A stretch of 64,000 bases of DNA from Candidatus Dechloromonas phosphoritropha. Its GTDB lineage: Bacteria > Pseudomonadota > Gammaproteobacteria > Burkholderiales > Rhodocyclaceae. The DNA is taken from positions 186,001 through 250,000 of the forward strand of contig JADKGN010000004.1 in the NCBI GenBank assembly GCA_016722705.1, in the 5' to 3' direction. Under the pieces are notes generated by a model that saw only the letters and a list, made by a program, of their open reading frames with translations, was not told the DNA's origin and did not search any database. Below, piece after piece: positions 1 to 9,101 of this stretch. Position numbers and translations under genes: made by a program. Positions within the stretch are counted from its first letter, which is position 1, and each line of letters begins with the position of its first letter.

Positions 1-573
1 GAAGGCGCCGTTCATGATGGACGGCCGAACCCGATTTACACGGTCAGTGTCGATGAAAAGCCCGGCGTTCAAGCGATTGGCTTGACGGCGCCTGACCGGC
101 CACCGGTTCCCGGCAAAGCACCGACGGTGAGTCGGGATTACGAGTACGTCCGCCATGGAACCGTATCGATCCTGGCCGGCATCGACTTGCACGCCGGCCA
201 TGTGTTTGCCCAGGTTGAAGATCGGCACCGCAGTTGCGAATTCATCGGTTTGCTCCGTTCAATCGATGCGTACTACCCGCCGGAGGCCATTATCCGTGTC
301 GTCCTCGACAATCACTCGGCCCACATCTCGAAAGAGACGATGGCTTACTTGGCGACGCGACCCGGACGTTTCGAGTATGTTCATACACCCAAGCATGGTT
401 CTTGGCTCAACTTGATCGAATGCGCTTTCTCGAAAATGGCCCGGACCTTCCTCCGCCATATCCGCGTCGCCTCGATTCATGAACTCAAAGCGCGCATCCT
501 GAAAGGTATCGATGAAATGAACGCCACCCCAGTTGTCTTTCGCTGGAAGAAATTCGACCTCGAAATCGCATAA
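1..573 (+). CDS. IS630-family transposase, 5' end outside the window
   Basis: The frame is open from base 1 and ends at 573, so only the catalytic part is seen. It reads as an IS630/Tc1-type DDE transposase. The first Asp lies in VSVDEKPGVQAI (about bases 46-81), the second in VVLDNHSAHIS, and the final Glu in SWLNLIECAFSKMART, which is the usual IS630 context. This enzyme cuts and rejoins the ends of its own element at TA targets. The reading frame is intact here, but completeness cannot be judged because the N-terminal helix-turn-helix part is missing from the window. Fragments of two other transposases follow directly, so this is the edge of a mobile-element pile-up. Confidence 0.9.
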   Translation, partial: EGAVHDGRPNPIYTVSVDEKPGVQAIGLTAPDRPPVPGKAPTVSRDYEYVRHGTVSILAGIDLHAGHVFAQVEDRHRSCEFIGLLRSIDAYYPPEAIIRVVLDNHSAHISKETMAYLATRPGRFEYVHTPKHGSWLNLIECAFSKMARTFLRHIRVASIHELKARILKGIDEMNATPVVFRWKKFDLEIA

Positions 574-601
574 TACGTAATTATATTGATGGAACGATAT
601 A

Positions 602-856
602 CTAGTCGGTCACAATCATCAGGTGCTTGTCCACGGATAGGGTATCGAGCGGCGGGTAGATACGCTCACGATAGTCTTTGACATGCGCGGTGACGAGCGC
701 AGCGATTTCCGCATCGCCCAGTACGCGACTGAAGACGCCGTCTCGCGGGTTGGTAAATTGTTGGCGTAGTGCCATCGCACCGCGCCGTAATCGAGCAGCT
801 TTACTATCCTTCATTCGGGCTGACCTCGCTGCAGTTTGCCGTTCGTTTCGCAACAA
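602..856 (-). pseudogene. IS4-family transposase, N-terminal fragment
   Basis: An 84-codon reading frame resembles the first ~75 residues of IS4-type transposases that start with a basic stretch and contain VTAHVKDYRERIYPPLDTL. After DTL (about base 646) the sequence turns into SVDKHLMIVTD and stops, so the catalytic domain is gone. It is a different subfamily from the complete IS4 transposase at 25876-27114. The break lies about 30-70 bp from the end of the IS630 transposase, which suggests that the IS630 element or a deletion truncated it. No function is expected. Confidence 0.65.
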
Positions 857-977
857 AAGCTTACCGCTTCGGGCTGTCAGCCCCTTACTTTACTGACCAG
901 CTATCGGCTTAAACTTGTGACATGAGAGTGAGATCTCATTAACCATTATCTGGGTGAGCCGACCTCACCGCCACGCC

Positions 978-1166
978 TGATGCCGGCACGCGCGCAGCCG
1001 CTGTGGGAGATCGCGGGCGTCGCGCCGGACGAGAGCGATCCGCAAGCGCAACCTGCACCGGAACATGCCGCGAAGCAAATCCTTGGCGGGACGAGTTCGA
1101 TCAGCGCATCGCGTGGTCGGGCAACAGACGAACAGACGTCGCTCGTCGGGTGGCCTCAGGCACAGA
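978..1166 (+). pseudogene. IS91-type transposase, C-terminal remnant and element end
   Basis: In one frame the plus strand reads PARAQPLWEIAGVAPDESDPQ and after a frameshift near 1070 reads DEFDQRIAW. These are the last residues typical of IS91/IS801-type (Y2 rolling-circle) transposases. The same tail is present on the minus strand at 27577-27876. The following bases, up to GGCACAGAC at about 1158-1166, match the outer end of the element at 27480 but lack most of the palindrome seen there. No catalytic part is left. The interval 574-1400 otherwise holds only this remnant, the IS4 fragment above and about 230 bp of unassigned sequence before nspC. Confidence 0.6.
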
Positions 1167-1400
1167 CAACGTGCATGCAGTGGCGGGCCGTTCAGGTTCC
1201 TTCGACACAAGTTCCCAGATTGACTACGACTGAAACGCAAGAGATACTGTGAAGGTGGCCTTGAATTTCCTATCCTTGTCCCTCAGCGAGGGTGAGGAAT
1301 ACCCCAAGCGATTTAGACGTCATGGGCGACCCTGCCCACGCTTGACCGTTCGGAAGTGGGGTGCAAAAGTGCGCCGGTCGGCTGCGCTTCGGAGACCCAT

Positions 1401-2498
1401 GTGAAGACCCCGTACTACCTAATAGACGAGCGCAAGCTGTTGCGGAATCTGAAGATCATCCAGCGCGTGCGGGAGTCCTCGGGGGCCAAGTCGATGTTGG
1501 CGCTCAAGTGCTTCTCCACCTGGACCGTCTTTCCGCTCATGCAGCAGTACTTGGACGGCACCACCAGCAGCGGCGTGTATGAGGCCCGGCTCGGCTACGA
1601 GAAGTTCGGCAAGGAGGTGCACGCTTACAGCGTCGCCTTTTCCGGAGCGGAAATCCGCGAGGTCTGCCGCTACGCGGACAAGATCATCTTCAACTCGGTG
1701 CCGCAATTGGAGGCGTTCGCGGACGACATTCGCGGCCTGCCCGTGGGAATTCGCGTGAATCCCGGCGTCAGTTATTCGCACTTCGACCTCGCCGACCCGG
1801 CCGGACGGCACTCCCGGCTCGGGGTGCGCGATCCGAAGGAACTCGAACGCGTGGCAGACCGCTTGAGCGGCGTGATGTTCCACTTCAACTGCGAGAACGA
1901 CGACTTCTCCGATTTCTCCAGGAACCTGTGCCTTATCGAGCGGCAGTACGGCTCGCTTCTCCAACGCCTGGAGTGGGTAAGCCTCGGCGGGGGACTCTAC
2001 TTCACGAAGCGCGGCTACCCGCTGGCGGCACTCTGCGCGAAGCTCAAAGAATTCAGCCGGCGTTTCGGTGTCCAGGTGTACCTAGAACCCGGGGAGTCCG
2101 CCATCACGGGGGCCGGCGAGTTGGTCACCACCGTATTGGACGTCGTGCACAACGAGGCGGAGATCGCCATCGTAGACGCCTCGACCGAGGCGCACATGCT
2201 CGATCTGCTCATCTACCGCATTCCGGCCAAGATCGCATCGCCCCGCCCCGGGCCCCACCCGGTGATCATCGCCGGGCGCTCATGCTTGGCCGGCGACATC
2301 TTCGGTAGCTATCAGCTGGCCTCCAGGCTCAAGCCGGGCAGCACCGTTCGCTTCGCCGACACGGCCGGCTACACGCTGGTCAAGAAGAACTGGTTCAACG
2401 GCCTGCCGATGCCGGCCATCTGTGTGCGGCGACTGGATGGGACGCTGGATATGGTACGGCGTTTCGGCTACAAGGATTTCCGCACAAGCCATTCGTAA
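1401..2498 (+). CDS. nspC: carboxynorspermidine/carboxyspermidine decarboxylase
   Basis: This PLP enzyme of the alanine-racemase-fold (fold III) decarboxylase group removes CO2 from carboxynorspermidine or carboxyspermidine, giving norspermidine or spermidine. The PLP lysine is K36 in LALKCFST. Near the C-terminus the catalytic Cys lies in SCLAGDIFG, followed by a conserved DTAGYT segment. The predicted product is 365 aa, normal for NspC. The open frame extends to a GTG at 1356, but I chose the GTG at 1401 because the family begins KTPYYLIDE there and GGAG precedes it at 1391. It lies 12 bp upstream of the matching dehydrogenase, so the two form an operon. The hairpin-like CCCTCAGCGAGGG at about 1281 is the only structure I see upstream. 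Confidence 0.93.
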   Translation: MKTPYYLIDERKLLRNLKIIQRVRESSGAKSMLALKCFSTWTVFPLMQQYLDGTTSSGVYEARLGYEKFGKEVHAYSVAFSGAEIREVCRYADKIIFNSVPQLEAFADDIRGLPVGIRVNPGVSYSHFDLADPAGRHSRLGVRDPKELERVADRLSGVMFHFNCENDDFSDFSRNLCLIERQYGSLLQRLEWVSLGGGLYFTKRGYPLAALCAKLKEFSRRFGVQVYLEPGESAITGAGELVTTVLDVVHNEAEIAIVDASTEAHMLDLLIYRIPAKIASPRPGPHPVIIAGRSCLAGDIFGSYQLASRLKPGSTVRFADTAGYTLVKKNWFNGLPMPAICVRRLDGTLDMVRRFGYKDFRTSHS

Positions 2499-2510
2499 GG
2501 GAGCAGCTTC

Positions 2511-3887
2511 ATGAAGAAAAATGTGTTGATCATCGGGGCGGGCGGCGTGGCCCGCGTCGCTGCTCATAAGGCGGCGATGAATAATGACGTGCTGGGCGAC
2601 CTTTGCATCGCCTCACGCACGCAAGCCAAGTGCGACGAGATCATCGAGAGCGTACGCCGGAAGGGTCACCTCAAGGACCCGGCCGGGAAACTCTACTCCC
2701 GCCAGATTGATGCGCTGAACATCCCGGCAACGGCGCGGCTTATCCGCGACACGGGCTCCCAGATCGTCATCAACCTCGGCAATGCCTTCATCAACATGTC
2801 GGTCCTGGAGGCCTGCATGGAGACCGGCGCAGCCTACCTGGACACGGCGATTCACGAAGAGCCGGACAAGGTCTGCGAAACGCCGCCGTGGTACGCCAAT
2901 TACGAGTGGAAGCGCCGCGACCGCTGCCAGGAGAAGGGGCTGACGGCCATCCTCGGCGCAGGGTTCGATCCGGGTGTGGTGAACGCTTACTGCGCGCTGG
3001 CCGCGAAGCACTACTTAGACAAGATCGACACGATCGACATCATGGACGTCAACGCGGGGAGTCACGGCAGATACTTCGCGACGAACTTCGATCCCGAGAT
3101 CAACTTCCGCGAGTTCATCAAGGTCTGGACGTGGATTGACCGGCAATGGAAGGAGTACCCAACCCACTCCGTGAAGCGCGTCTACGACTTCCCGGCGGTG
3201 GGCCCGTGCCCCATCTACCTCAACGGGCACGACGAACTGCACTCGCTCTCGAAGAACATAGACGCCAACAGTATCCGCTTCTGGATGGGCTTCGGGAACC
3301 ATTACATCAATGTTTTCACCGTGCTGCGCACGTTGGGTTTCCTGTCGCACCTGCCAGTCACCCTCGCCGCGGGCCAACAGGTGGTGCCGCTGAAAGTCGT
3401 CAAAGCGCTGCTGCCGGATCCGAAGACGCTCGCGCCCGGCTACACAGGCAAGACGTGCATCGGTAACTTCCTGAAGGGCTGGAAGAACGGGAAGGCGCGG
3501 GAGGTGCTGATCTACCAGGTCTCGGATCACAAGACGTGCTACGACGAAGTCGAGTCCCAGGGTATCAGCTACACGGCGGGCGTGCCGCCGGTCGCGGCGG
3601 CCATCCTTGTCGCACAAGGCGCATGGGATGTCCGAACGATGGTGAACGTCGAGGAACTCGATCCCGATCCGTTCATTGCGATCCTGGACAAGATAGGCCT
3701 TCCGACCGACGTGAAGGAGATCGAGCCGGGCAGCAAGGCGTCCTTCAACGGGACCGTGCGTGACCTGGCCACCGAGTTGGCCGAATCCACCGCGACCGTG
3801 ACCGTCTCCGCGGCCAACCCGCGCATCGCCCTCGATCCGGCGGCGCAGGCCAAGGCCTTGGCAAAGGCCGCCAAGGACTTCACCTAA
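2511..3887 (+). CDS. carboxynorspermidine dehydrogenase (saccharopine dehydrogenase family)
   Basis: The 458 aa product begins MKKNVLIIGAGGVARV, a Rossmann NAD(P)H-binding loop, and continues with the saccharopine dehydrogenase fold (GAAYLDTAIHEE, GAGFDPGVVNAY). In the known pathway this enzyme reductively condenses aspartate beta-semialdehyde with a diamine to make carboxy(nor)spermidine, which NspC then decarboxylates. The start has a good ribosome site (AAGGGAG) just after the nspC stop. The C-terminus carries an Ala/Lys-rich extension of about 30 residues. Together the pair gives the SpeE-independent triamine route. Whether the product is spermidine or norspermidine cannot be told from sequence alone. 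Confidence 0.92.
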   Translation: MKKNVLIIGAGGVARVAAHKAAMNNDVLGDLCIASRTQAKCDEIIESVRRKGHLKDPAGKLYSRQIDALNIPATARLIRDTGSQIVINLGNAFINMSVLEACMETGAAYLDTAIHEEPDKVCETPPWYANYEWKRRDRCQEKGLTAILGAGFDPGVVNAYCALAAKHYLDKIDTIDIMDVNAGSHGRYFATNFDPEINFREFIKVWTWIDRQWKEYPTHSVKRVYDFPAVGPCPIYLNGHDELHSLSKNIDANSIRFWMGFGNHYINVFTVLRTLGFLSHLPVTLAAGQQVVPLKVVKALLPDPKTLAPGYTGKTCIGNFLKGWKNGKAREVLIYQVSDHKTCYDEVESQGISYTAGVPPVAAAILVAQGAWDVRTMVNVEELDPDPFIAILDKIGLPTDVKEIEPGSKASFNGTVRDLATELAESTATVTVSAANPRIALDPAAQAKALAKAAKDFT

Positions 3888-4045
3888 ACGCGACACAAGC
3901 CTGCCACCAGGAAGACGCCACCCGCAAGAGCGAAGAAGCCCACCAAACCGGTGTGAACGCATATTGCCGCGAAGGCGCGTCGGAAGCGCTGAGCCGCAAC
4001 GGCACGACGGGAACACGGGAAGCGCGGGTTTCCTGCTCGCGCATC

Positions 4046-4187
4046 GTCGGCAAGACCCTGATGTCGAGTAGGCTGATCGACCGCATCGTTGCCGGGCTGG
4101 GCCGCCATTTGCTTGAAGTGCCGGTCGGCTTCAGGTGGTTCTCCGCCGTGCTGCTCGATGGTAGCAATCACCGCCGTCACCGGCAAG
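4046..4187 (+). pseudogene. decayed phosphoglucomutase fragment
   Basis: Bases 4046-4166 read VGKTLMSSRLIDRIVAGLG and on to LLDGS, clearly related to the internal segment of the intact pgm product at 31253-32890 (VGKTLVSSGLIDRVVAGLG...LLDGS). The next 21 bases (4167-4187) match the later ITAVTGK codons of the same gene, so about 50 codons between them are deleted. Nothing upstream or downstream continues the gene. The rest of 3888-4511 contains no gene I can support. A short frame (MEIYKYAGAHGYK, from 4201) is unplaced. Confidence 0.7.
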
Positions 4188-4511
4188 GCAAGCTCCCCGG
4201 CATGGAAATCTACAAATACGCCGGCGCCCACGGCTACAAGAACCAAAGCGACGGCCACGACTTCGTTCGCCTGCAAAATTCACCCAGCAACACTGTGCAG
4301 ATCAAATAGCCGCTTAAGCCATTGGACTCTGTGGTTGACGACCTGCCTCATTTCGTTAGAGATGGTCTGGCAGGGAGGCGCTGAATGCCTTGAGTACGAG
4401 TGAAACTGCGGTGTGGAAAACAGGCAGGGGCTTTTTTTCGATCGGGAAAATGCCTTTAGAATGCACACACCTCATTTGCCTTGTCCTGACGATCTCCTCA
4501 GAGGAAAGATC

Positions 4512-5795
4512 ATGATTCGGAAATCACTGCGCCATGTCATTTATGTTTTGCTGTTATCGGCGGCAGGGCAGGCAATCGCCCAACCAGCAGACAATCTGCC
4601 ACAGCAGCAGGGCTACCGCGGTGAGATCCGGCGGGGCGCGGATGGCAAGCTGATGGTGTTGCCGGAATCAGGGCTGCCTGGACAGAAGGCGCCTGCCGAG
4701 GCAGCGCCAAAGGCTACGATGGTGGTGGGTGTCGGCGAAAAAATCAGTTCGCTGACTGAAGCCGCCCGTCTGGCGCGAGATGGTGAAGTGATCGAGATTC
4801 GGCCGGGAATTTACCGGGGGCAGCCGGCGGTCTGGACGCAGGACCGCCTGGTCATTCGGGGTGTCGGTGAGCGGCCGGTCATGCTGGCCGATGGCAAAAA
4901 TGCCGGAGGCAAGGCGATCTGGGTGGTCAAGGGGGGCAAGGTACGGATCGAGAACATCGAATTTCGTGGCGCCCGGGTCGCCGATGGAAACGGGGCTGGC
5001 ATCCGTTTCGAGAAAGGGCAACTGACGGTCCATGCCTGTCGTTTCGCCGACAACGAAATGGGGCTACTGGCGGCTGATTCACCCGAACTTTCGCTAGAGG
5101 TTTCGGATAGCGAATTCGTCGATGCGCCGCGCCATGCCGGTTTGCTGCATCACCTGCTCTATGTCGGGCGGATCGGCAAGTTCGTGCTGCGCGGCAGCCG
5201 TTTCGAGAACGGCTATCTCGGGCATCTCGTCAAGTCGCGGGCTCGCGAGAGTCACGTGCTCTACAACATGCTGGTGGATGGTACCGGCGGCAAGGCGTCC
5301 TACGAACTCGAGTTTCCCAATGGCGGCGTTGCCTATGTGATCGGCAATGTGATCGGTCAGAGCGCGACGACCGACAATCCACGCATTGTCTCTTACGGGG
5401 CGGAAGGGCCTTTCTGGCCGGCCAACGCACTCTATTTGATCCATAACACCCTGGTCAACGACAACCACAGCGGTAATTTTATGGCCGTATGGGCCGAGAA
5501 ATTCCCGGCGGGTATCGATATCTGGGCAATCAATAACCTGACGGTGGGCAACGGCGACTTTTTCCCGCCGGCCCAAGGGCGTTTCGAGGGAAACCAGTCG
5601 GCAGGGCGGGGCGAGTTGATCGAATATGGCAAGCTGCCTTCGCGCCTGACCAACATGTCACCGCTGCGCGGCACGGTGCGGCCACCGGGTAGCATTGGCG
5701 CTGTCGATCTGCTGCCCAATGCGGAATTCACCTATCCGGTTGGGACGCGCCCCTTGCGGGTGAGTAATGCATTGTCTCCAGGGGCTTTTCAGTAA
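4512..5795 (+). CDS. secreted right-handed beta-helix protein
   Basis: The 427 aa product starts with a signal peptide (MIRKSLRHVIYVLLLSAAGQ, cleavage expected after AIA, about residue 24). A Gly/Pro-rich linker follows, then from about residue 70 a run of short strands typical of parallel beta-helix (pectate-lyase-like) proteins: VVGVGEKISSLTEAARLARDG, IEIRPGIYRG, LVIRGVGERPVMLADG, IENIEFRGARV, and others. The ATG at 4512 was chosen over the upstream open frame because it starts the signal peptide and has GAGGAAAG at 4501. I see no recognisable lyase active site, so the substrate is unknown; binding or cleavage of an extracellular polysaccharide is only a guess. It stands alone between the pgm remnant and the defence array. 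Confidence 0.75.
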   Translation: MIRKSLRHVIYVLLLSAAGQAIAQPADNLPQQQGYRGEIRRGADGKLMVLPESGLPGQKAPAEAAPKATMVVGVGEKISSLTEAARLARDGEVIEIRPGIYRGQPAVWTQDRLVIRGVGERPVMLADGKNAGGKAIWVVKGGKVRIENIEFRGARVADGNGAGIRFEKGQLTVHACRFADNEMGLLAADSPELSLEVSDSEFVDAPRHAGLLHHLLYVGRIGKFVLRGSRFENGYLGHLVKSRARESHVLYNMLVDGTGGKASYELEFPNGGVAYVIGNVIGQSATTDNPRIVSYGAEGPFWPANALYLIHNTLVNDNHSGNFMAVWAEKFPAGIDIWAINNLTVGNGDFFPPAQGRFEGNQSAGRGELIEYGKLPSRLTNMSPLRGTVRPPGSIGAVDLLPNAEFTYPVGTRPLRVSNALSPGAFQ

Positions 5796-6048
5796 GTTGC
5801 AAGGGCTGAATGTCAAAACCGGCTCCGGCCATGATGGCGGGAGCCAGCTTGGCATGGCGTTCGACCGGGTTTATTGGATAACTGGCGTGAAACTCGATGG
5901 GTACACAGATGTAACCTTTGGCCTCGGCGCGAACGTGGCCGATGCTTGACATCGCCTGGGACAACGACGCCTAGGCCGACCGCTACGGCATCGTCACTGT
6001 TTGGCAAAGCCGATATTGCCGCCATCCAGTCAGCGCCAACTTTTCAGA
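5796..6048. other. intergenic, no gene recognised
   Basis: No supported gene lies here. An imperfect hairpin (GGCTCC at about 5820 against GGAGCC at about 5840) just after the beta-helix gene could be a weak transcription terminator, but no T-run follows. Short frames on both strands have no recognisable similarity. Confidence 0.4.
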
Positions 6049-8736
6049 TCAACCGTCGAATCGTTCTGCCAGCCCAGACAGCGTCATGTTCTCCACGATC
6101 TCGTCATGTGGAATCAGCACATAACGCCAGGGTTTTCCACCGTAGCCTGCCGAATGATTTGACGCATTCGCACACCATTGAACCGCAGCTTCCTTTTTGG
6201 CGATGACAATCGCGTCTACGACTTCGGTGCGTTTCTTCGGTTCCAGCATGTAGATCGTGTCGCCGGTCTCCGCAACGAAGTCCGGCTGATATTCCAGATG
6301 ATCCGCGCCATTCCGGTAATAAATCTGGAACTGGCCCTTGGCGGGCTTGAACCACTTGAGCGCATCGCGGTCCAGGATCACCGCCAGCTTGCGCTCCGAG
6401 TCGGAATCGAACTTCTGCACCGCATACAGGCAGCGCTGGAAGCCGCCAAACAGGTACTTCGCCATGTTGCTCTTGTCCGCCGGCTCCACGCGGTAGCTGG
6501 CCGGCGGTTCCTGTACGGACTGGGTGTAGGCGCTCTGCTTCAGTTCGCTGAAGCCCTTGCTGATTTTCACCTCGTAGCCGACAACGCCCTCCCAGTAATG
6601 CGCCTGCATCTGGGCGTGGATGAACTTCGCAATATCTCGCTGGTAGCAACGCAACACCTTGCGGGCATCGTCCTCGGAAAGGTAGCTCAGGAAATGTTGC
6701 ACGGTCTGTGCGGCCAGGTCGTAGAGCAGATCGGCATGGTCGTCGTAGGAAATATCGTCGAAGTCCACCAGTCCGCTGACCACATAGTCTTCCAGCCGGG
6801 CCTCCTCGATGCCGCCACGGCCCAGCGAAACCACCTCAAGCTGGTTGGTGCGCAGATGTTGAATCCATAGTTCGTCAGACACCGCCGGGTATTTCAGTGT
6901 GGCAAGCGCAAGCGTAAACGGTTTAAATCCGGCTTTCACATCGCCCCTGGGCACCACGAGAATGCGCGGGATGGCGATGGTTTGTTGCGTGACCAGGTCC
7001 GAGGTTTTTGCCACCACGGCGGCGATATCCGGCTTCTCGCCCATCTCTTCCAGTTCCAACTGCGCCGGCCGGTACTGCTCCTCGACCGCCTTGACGATGG
7101 CGGCCTGAATCTCCGGCTTCTTCAGATATTCAATGGTGGGCAGGGTCGCCGGCTGGTTTTCCAGCTTGCGGATCATCTCCCACGCAATCTGCGCCACCTT
7201 CTGCTCTTCCGGCTTGGCAAAGGCCGGCGCCACTTCCTGGCCGGCCACGGTCGTGCTGCCGGAAACCTGCGCGGGCGTCAGTCCAAGCCTGGTGGCGAGT
7301 CCAGATTGCGACACCACCGTCACCGTCTTCTGCCCGAGCTGGTCCGCGTCCAGCATTACCGCCTTCAAGTGGATCGCCGAGTCCGGCTTGTTGGCCTCAC
7401 TGATGATTTCCTGAAACCGGTCGTGGGCGACGATGTTCAGACGATCGACGGCAGTCACGCCGGTGCGCTTGCCATAGGGCAGGCGCAAGCCGCGCCCGAT
7501 GGATTGCTCGATGAGGACGCGGGCATTGGCCGCCCGCAGTGGCACGATGGTGTAGAGGTTGGTGACATCCCAGCCTTCCTTGAGCATGTTGACGTGAATC
7601 ACGATCTCCGTCGGCTCGGAAGTTAACTCCACCTTGAGCAGGCGCCCGATCATTTCCTCTTCTTCCGCGCCAGTCTTGCTCGAATCGACCTGGATGACCT
7701 TGTCCTTGTAGCGTCCCTCGAAGAAACCATCGGACTGGATCAAGGTCAGCAGTTGCCCGGCATGGGTCGTGTCGCGGGCAATCACCAGCAGGAAGGGTTT
7801 GACGATGGGCTTGTCGCTCTCGCGGGCATAGGTCTCCAGTTCCACCTTCACGCTTTCGTGCAGGCGCACGCCGTCTTCCAGCTTCAGGCGTTCGATCTCC
7901 TCCGCCGACATGCCCGCCGGATTGAAGTTCTTGCGCGTCACCACCGCCGGTTCCTTGACGAAGCCATCGGCCATCGCTCGGCCCAGCGGATAGTCGACGA
8001 TGACGTTCTTGAACGCCAGCGCACCCTTCGCGGTTTCCACAAATGGCGTGGCGGTCAGTTCCAGACCCAGAATCGGCTTCAGCTCGTTGATAGCGCGAAT
8101 CCCGGCGCTGGCACGGTAGCGATGCGATTCATCCATCAGCATCACCAGGTCGGGCAGCCCGGCCAGATAGTCGAAGTAGCTTTCGCCGATGTATTCCGAC
8201 AGCCGCTTGATACGCGGCGACTTGCCGCCGCGTACTTCCGAATTGATCTTGGAAATATTGAAGATGTTGATCCGCACCCCGCCGAAAAGCGTCCTGCTCA
8301 TTGGGTCACGCTGATCGTAGTTGTCGCCGGTGATGATGGTCGGCGCATCGATGGCGAATTCCGCGATGCCCCGAAAAACGTACTTGGGATGATTGCGGTC
8401 ACTGAAGTCGGCGATCAGCTTGTTGTAGATCGTCAGGTTCGGCGCCAGCACGAAGAAATTATCGATGCCGTGCGCCAGGTGCAGATAGCTGATGAAAGCG
8501 CCCATCAGCCGCGTCTTGCCGACGCCGGTGGCCAGCGCGAAACACAGCGACGGAAACTCGCGCTCGAAGTCGGTCACCGAGGGGAACTCGCTGCGGATGG
8601 CTTCCAGCAGGGCCGCCACATCGGCGCCCTTGCCGGGTGGCGCAATCTCCGTGATCCGGTCGAGTATCTCCAGCGAGCGGCGCTGCGGGTGGCGCAGGCT
8701 CAGGCGACCGGCAATGGCGTTGACGTGGCGGTTCAA
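6049..8736 (-). CDS. res: type III-like restriction subunit (DEAD/DEAH helicase-nuclease)
   Basis: The 895 aa protein is a superfamily 2 helicase: Walker A ATGVGKTRL (G71-T75), Walker B MDESHR (201-206), LTATPF motif III, and the C-terminal helicase domain with IEQSIGRGLRLPYG. Near the C-terminus, PDFVAETGDTIYMLEPK (about 818-834) fits a PD-(D/E)XK nuclease core as in type III Res subunits. With a Mod methyltransferase it would translocate on and cut unmodified DNA. The start is TTG at 8736, 14 bp after hepT, with a GGGG-containing ribosome site. It is the last gene of the nine-gene array. MntA and HepT separate it from mod, whereas in classic type III loci res directly follows mod. Confidence 0.85.
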   Translation of the reverse strand: MNRHVNAIAGRLSLRHPQRRSLEILDRITEIAPPGKGADVAALLEAIRSEFPSVTDFEREFPSLCFALATGVGKTRLMGAFISYLHLAHGIDNFFVLAPNLTIYNKLIADFSDRNHPKYVFRGIAEFAIDAPTIITGDNYDQRDPMSRTLFGGVRINIFNISKINSEVRGGKSPRIKRLSEYIGESYFDYLAGLPDLVMLMDESHRYRASAGIRAINELKPILGLELTATPFVETAKGALAFKNVIVDYPLGRAMADGFVKEPAVVTRKNFNPAGMSAEEIERLKLEDGVRLHESVKVELETYARESDKPIVKPFLLVIARDTTHAGQLLTLIQSDGFFEGRYKDKVIQVDSSKTGAEEEEMIGRLLKVELTSEPTEIVIHVNMLKEGWDVTNLYTIVPLRAANARVLIEQSIGRGLRLPYGKRTGVTAVDRLNIVAHDRFQEIISEANKPDSAIHLKAVMLDADQLGQKTVTVVSQSGLATRLGLTPAQVSGSTTVAGQEVAPAFAKPEEQKVAQIAWEMIRKLENQPATLPTIEYLKKPEIQAAIVKAVEEQYRPAQLELEEMGEKPDIAAVVAKTSDLVTQQTIAIPRILVVPRGDVKAGFKPFTLALATLKYPAVSDELWIQHLRTNQLEVVSLGRGGIEEARLEDYVVSGLVDFDDISYDDHADLLYDLAAQTVQHFLSYLSEDDARKVLRCYQRDIAKFIHAQMQAHYWEGVVGYEVKISKGFSELKQSAYTQSVQEPPASYRVEPADKSNMAKYLFGGFQRCLYAVQKFDSDSERKLAVILDRDALKWFKPAKGQFQIYYRNGADHLEYQPDFVAETGDTIYMLEPKKRTEVVDAIVIAKKEAAVQWCANASNHSAGYGGKPWRYVLIPHDEIVENMTLSGLAERFDG

Positions 8737-8750
8737 TTCACGTCCCCGAT

Positions 8751-9101
8751 TCAGGAATCATCGTCGCTACCCGCCTGAAGCAGGCGCGCTTGCGCCAGCA
8801 GTCTCGGTACATGCGTCATCGCGACCTCCCAGATGATCTCGGCATCCAGCGCAAAATAGTGGTGCGCGATCAGGTCGCGCAATCGGGCGGGAGCGGAACC
8901 GCTTGCCTCCGGCATGGCGGAACGCGCTTCCTCCGGCAGGCTCTTGGATGCCTCGCCAATCACCTGCAGATTGAACAAGACGGCGTCGAAGACCGCCTCG
9001 TTCTCGCTGAAAGTGATCAGGGTCTGGCCACTGATCAGCCGACCAATCTTTTCGGCGCTGGCGATCAGGTCATCGAGATACAGCAACCAGCTACGCGACA
9101 C
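8751..9101 (-). CDS. hepT: HepT-like toxin (DUF86, putative RNase)
   Basis: The 116 aa all-helical protein carries the HEPN Rx4-6HxY signature as R75-DLIA-H80-H-Y82. HepT toxins are RNases that cut RNA when active. Their partner MntA adds AMP to the tyrosine of this motif and silences it. The GTG start at 9101 lies inside the end of mntA (11 bp overlap), the usual coupling for this pair. The C-terminus is followed after 14 bp by res, so the toxin is transcribed within the restriction operon. Assignment to HEPN/HepT is firm; RNase activity is inferred from the family. Confidence 0.87.
   Translation of the reverse strand: MSRSWLLYLDDLIASAEKIGRLISGQTLITFSENEAVFDAVLFNLQVIGEASKSLPEEARSAMPEASGSAPARLRDLIAHHYFALDAEIIWEVAMTHVPRLLAQARLLQAGSDDDS

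Noticed and set aside
965..1252. Overlapping ORFs of 76-91 codons as real genes
   Set aside because: They are frames across an IS91-type C-terminal remnant that is frameshifted.
7753..8778. 341-codon plus-strand frame within res
   Set aside because: Opposite a helicase gene with all motifs; composition artefact.
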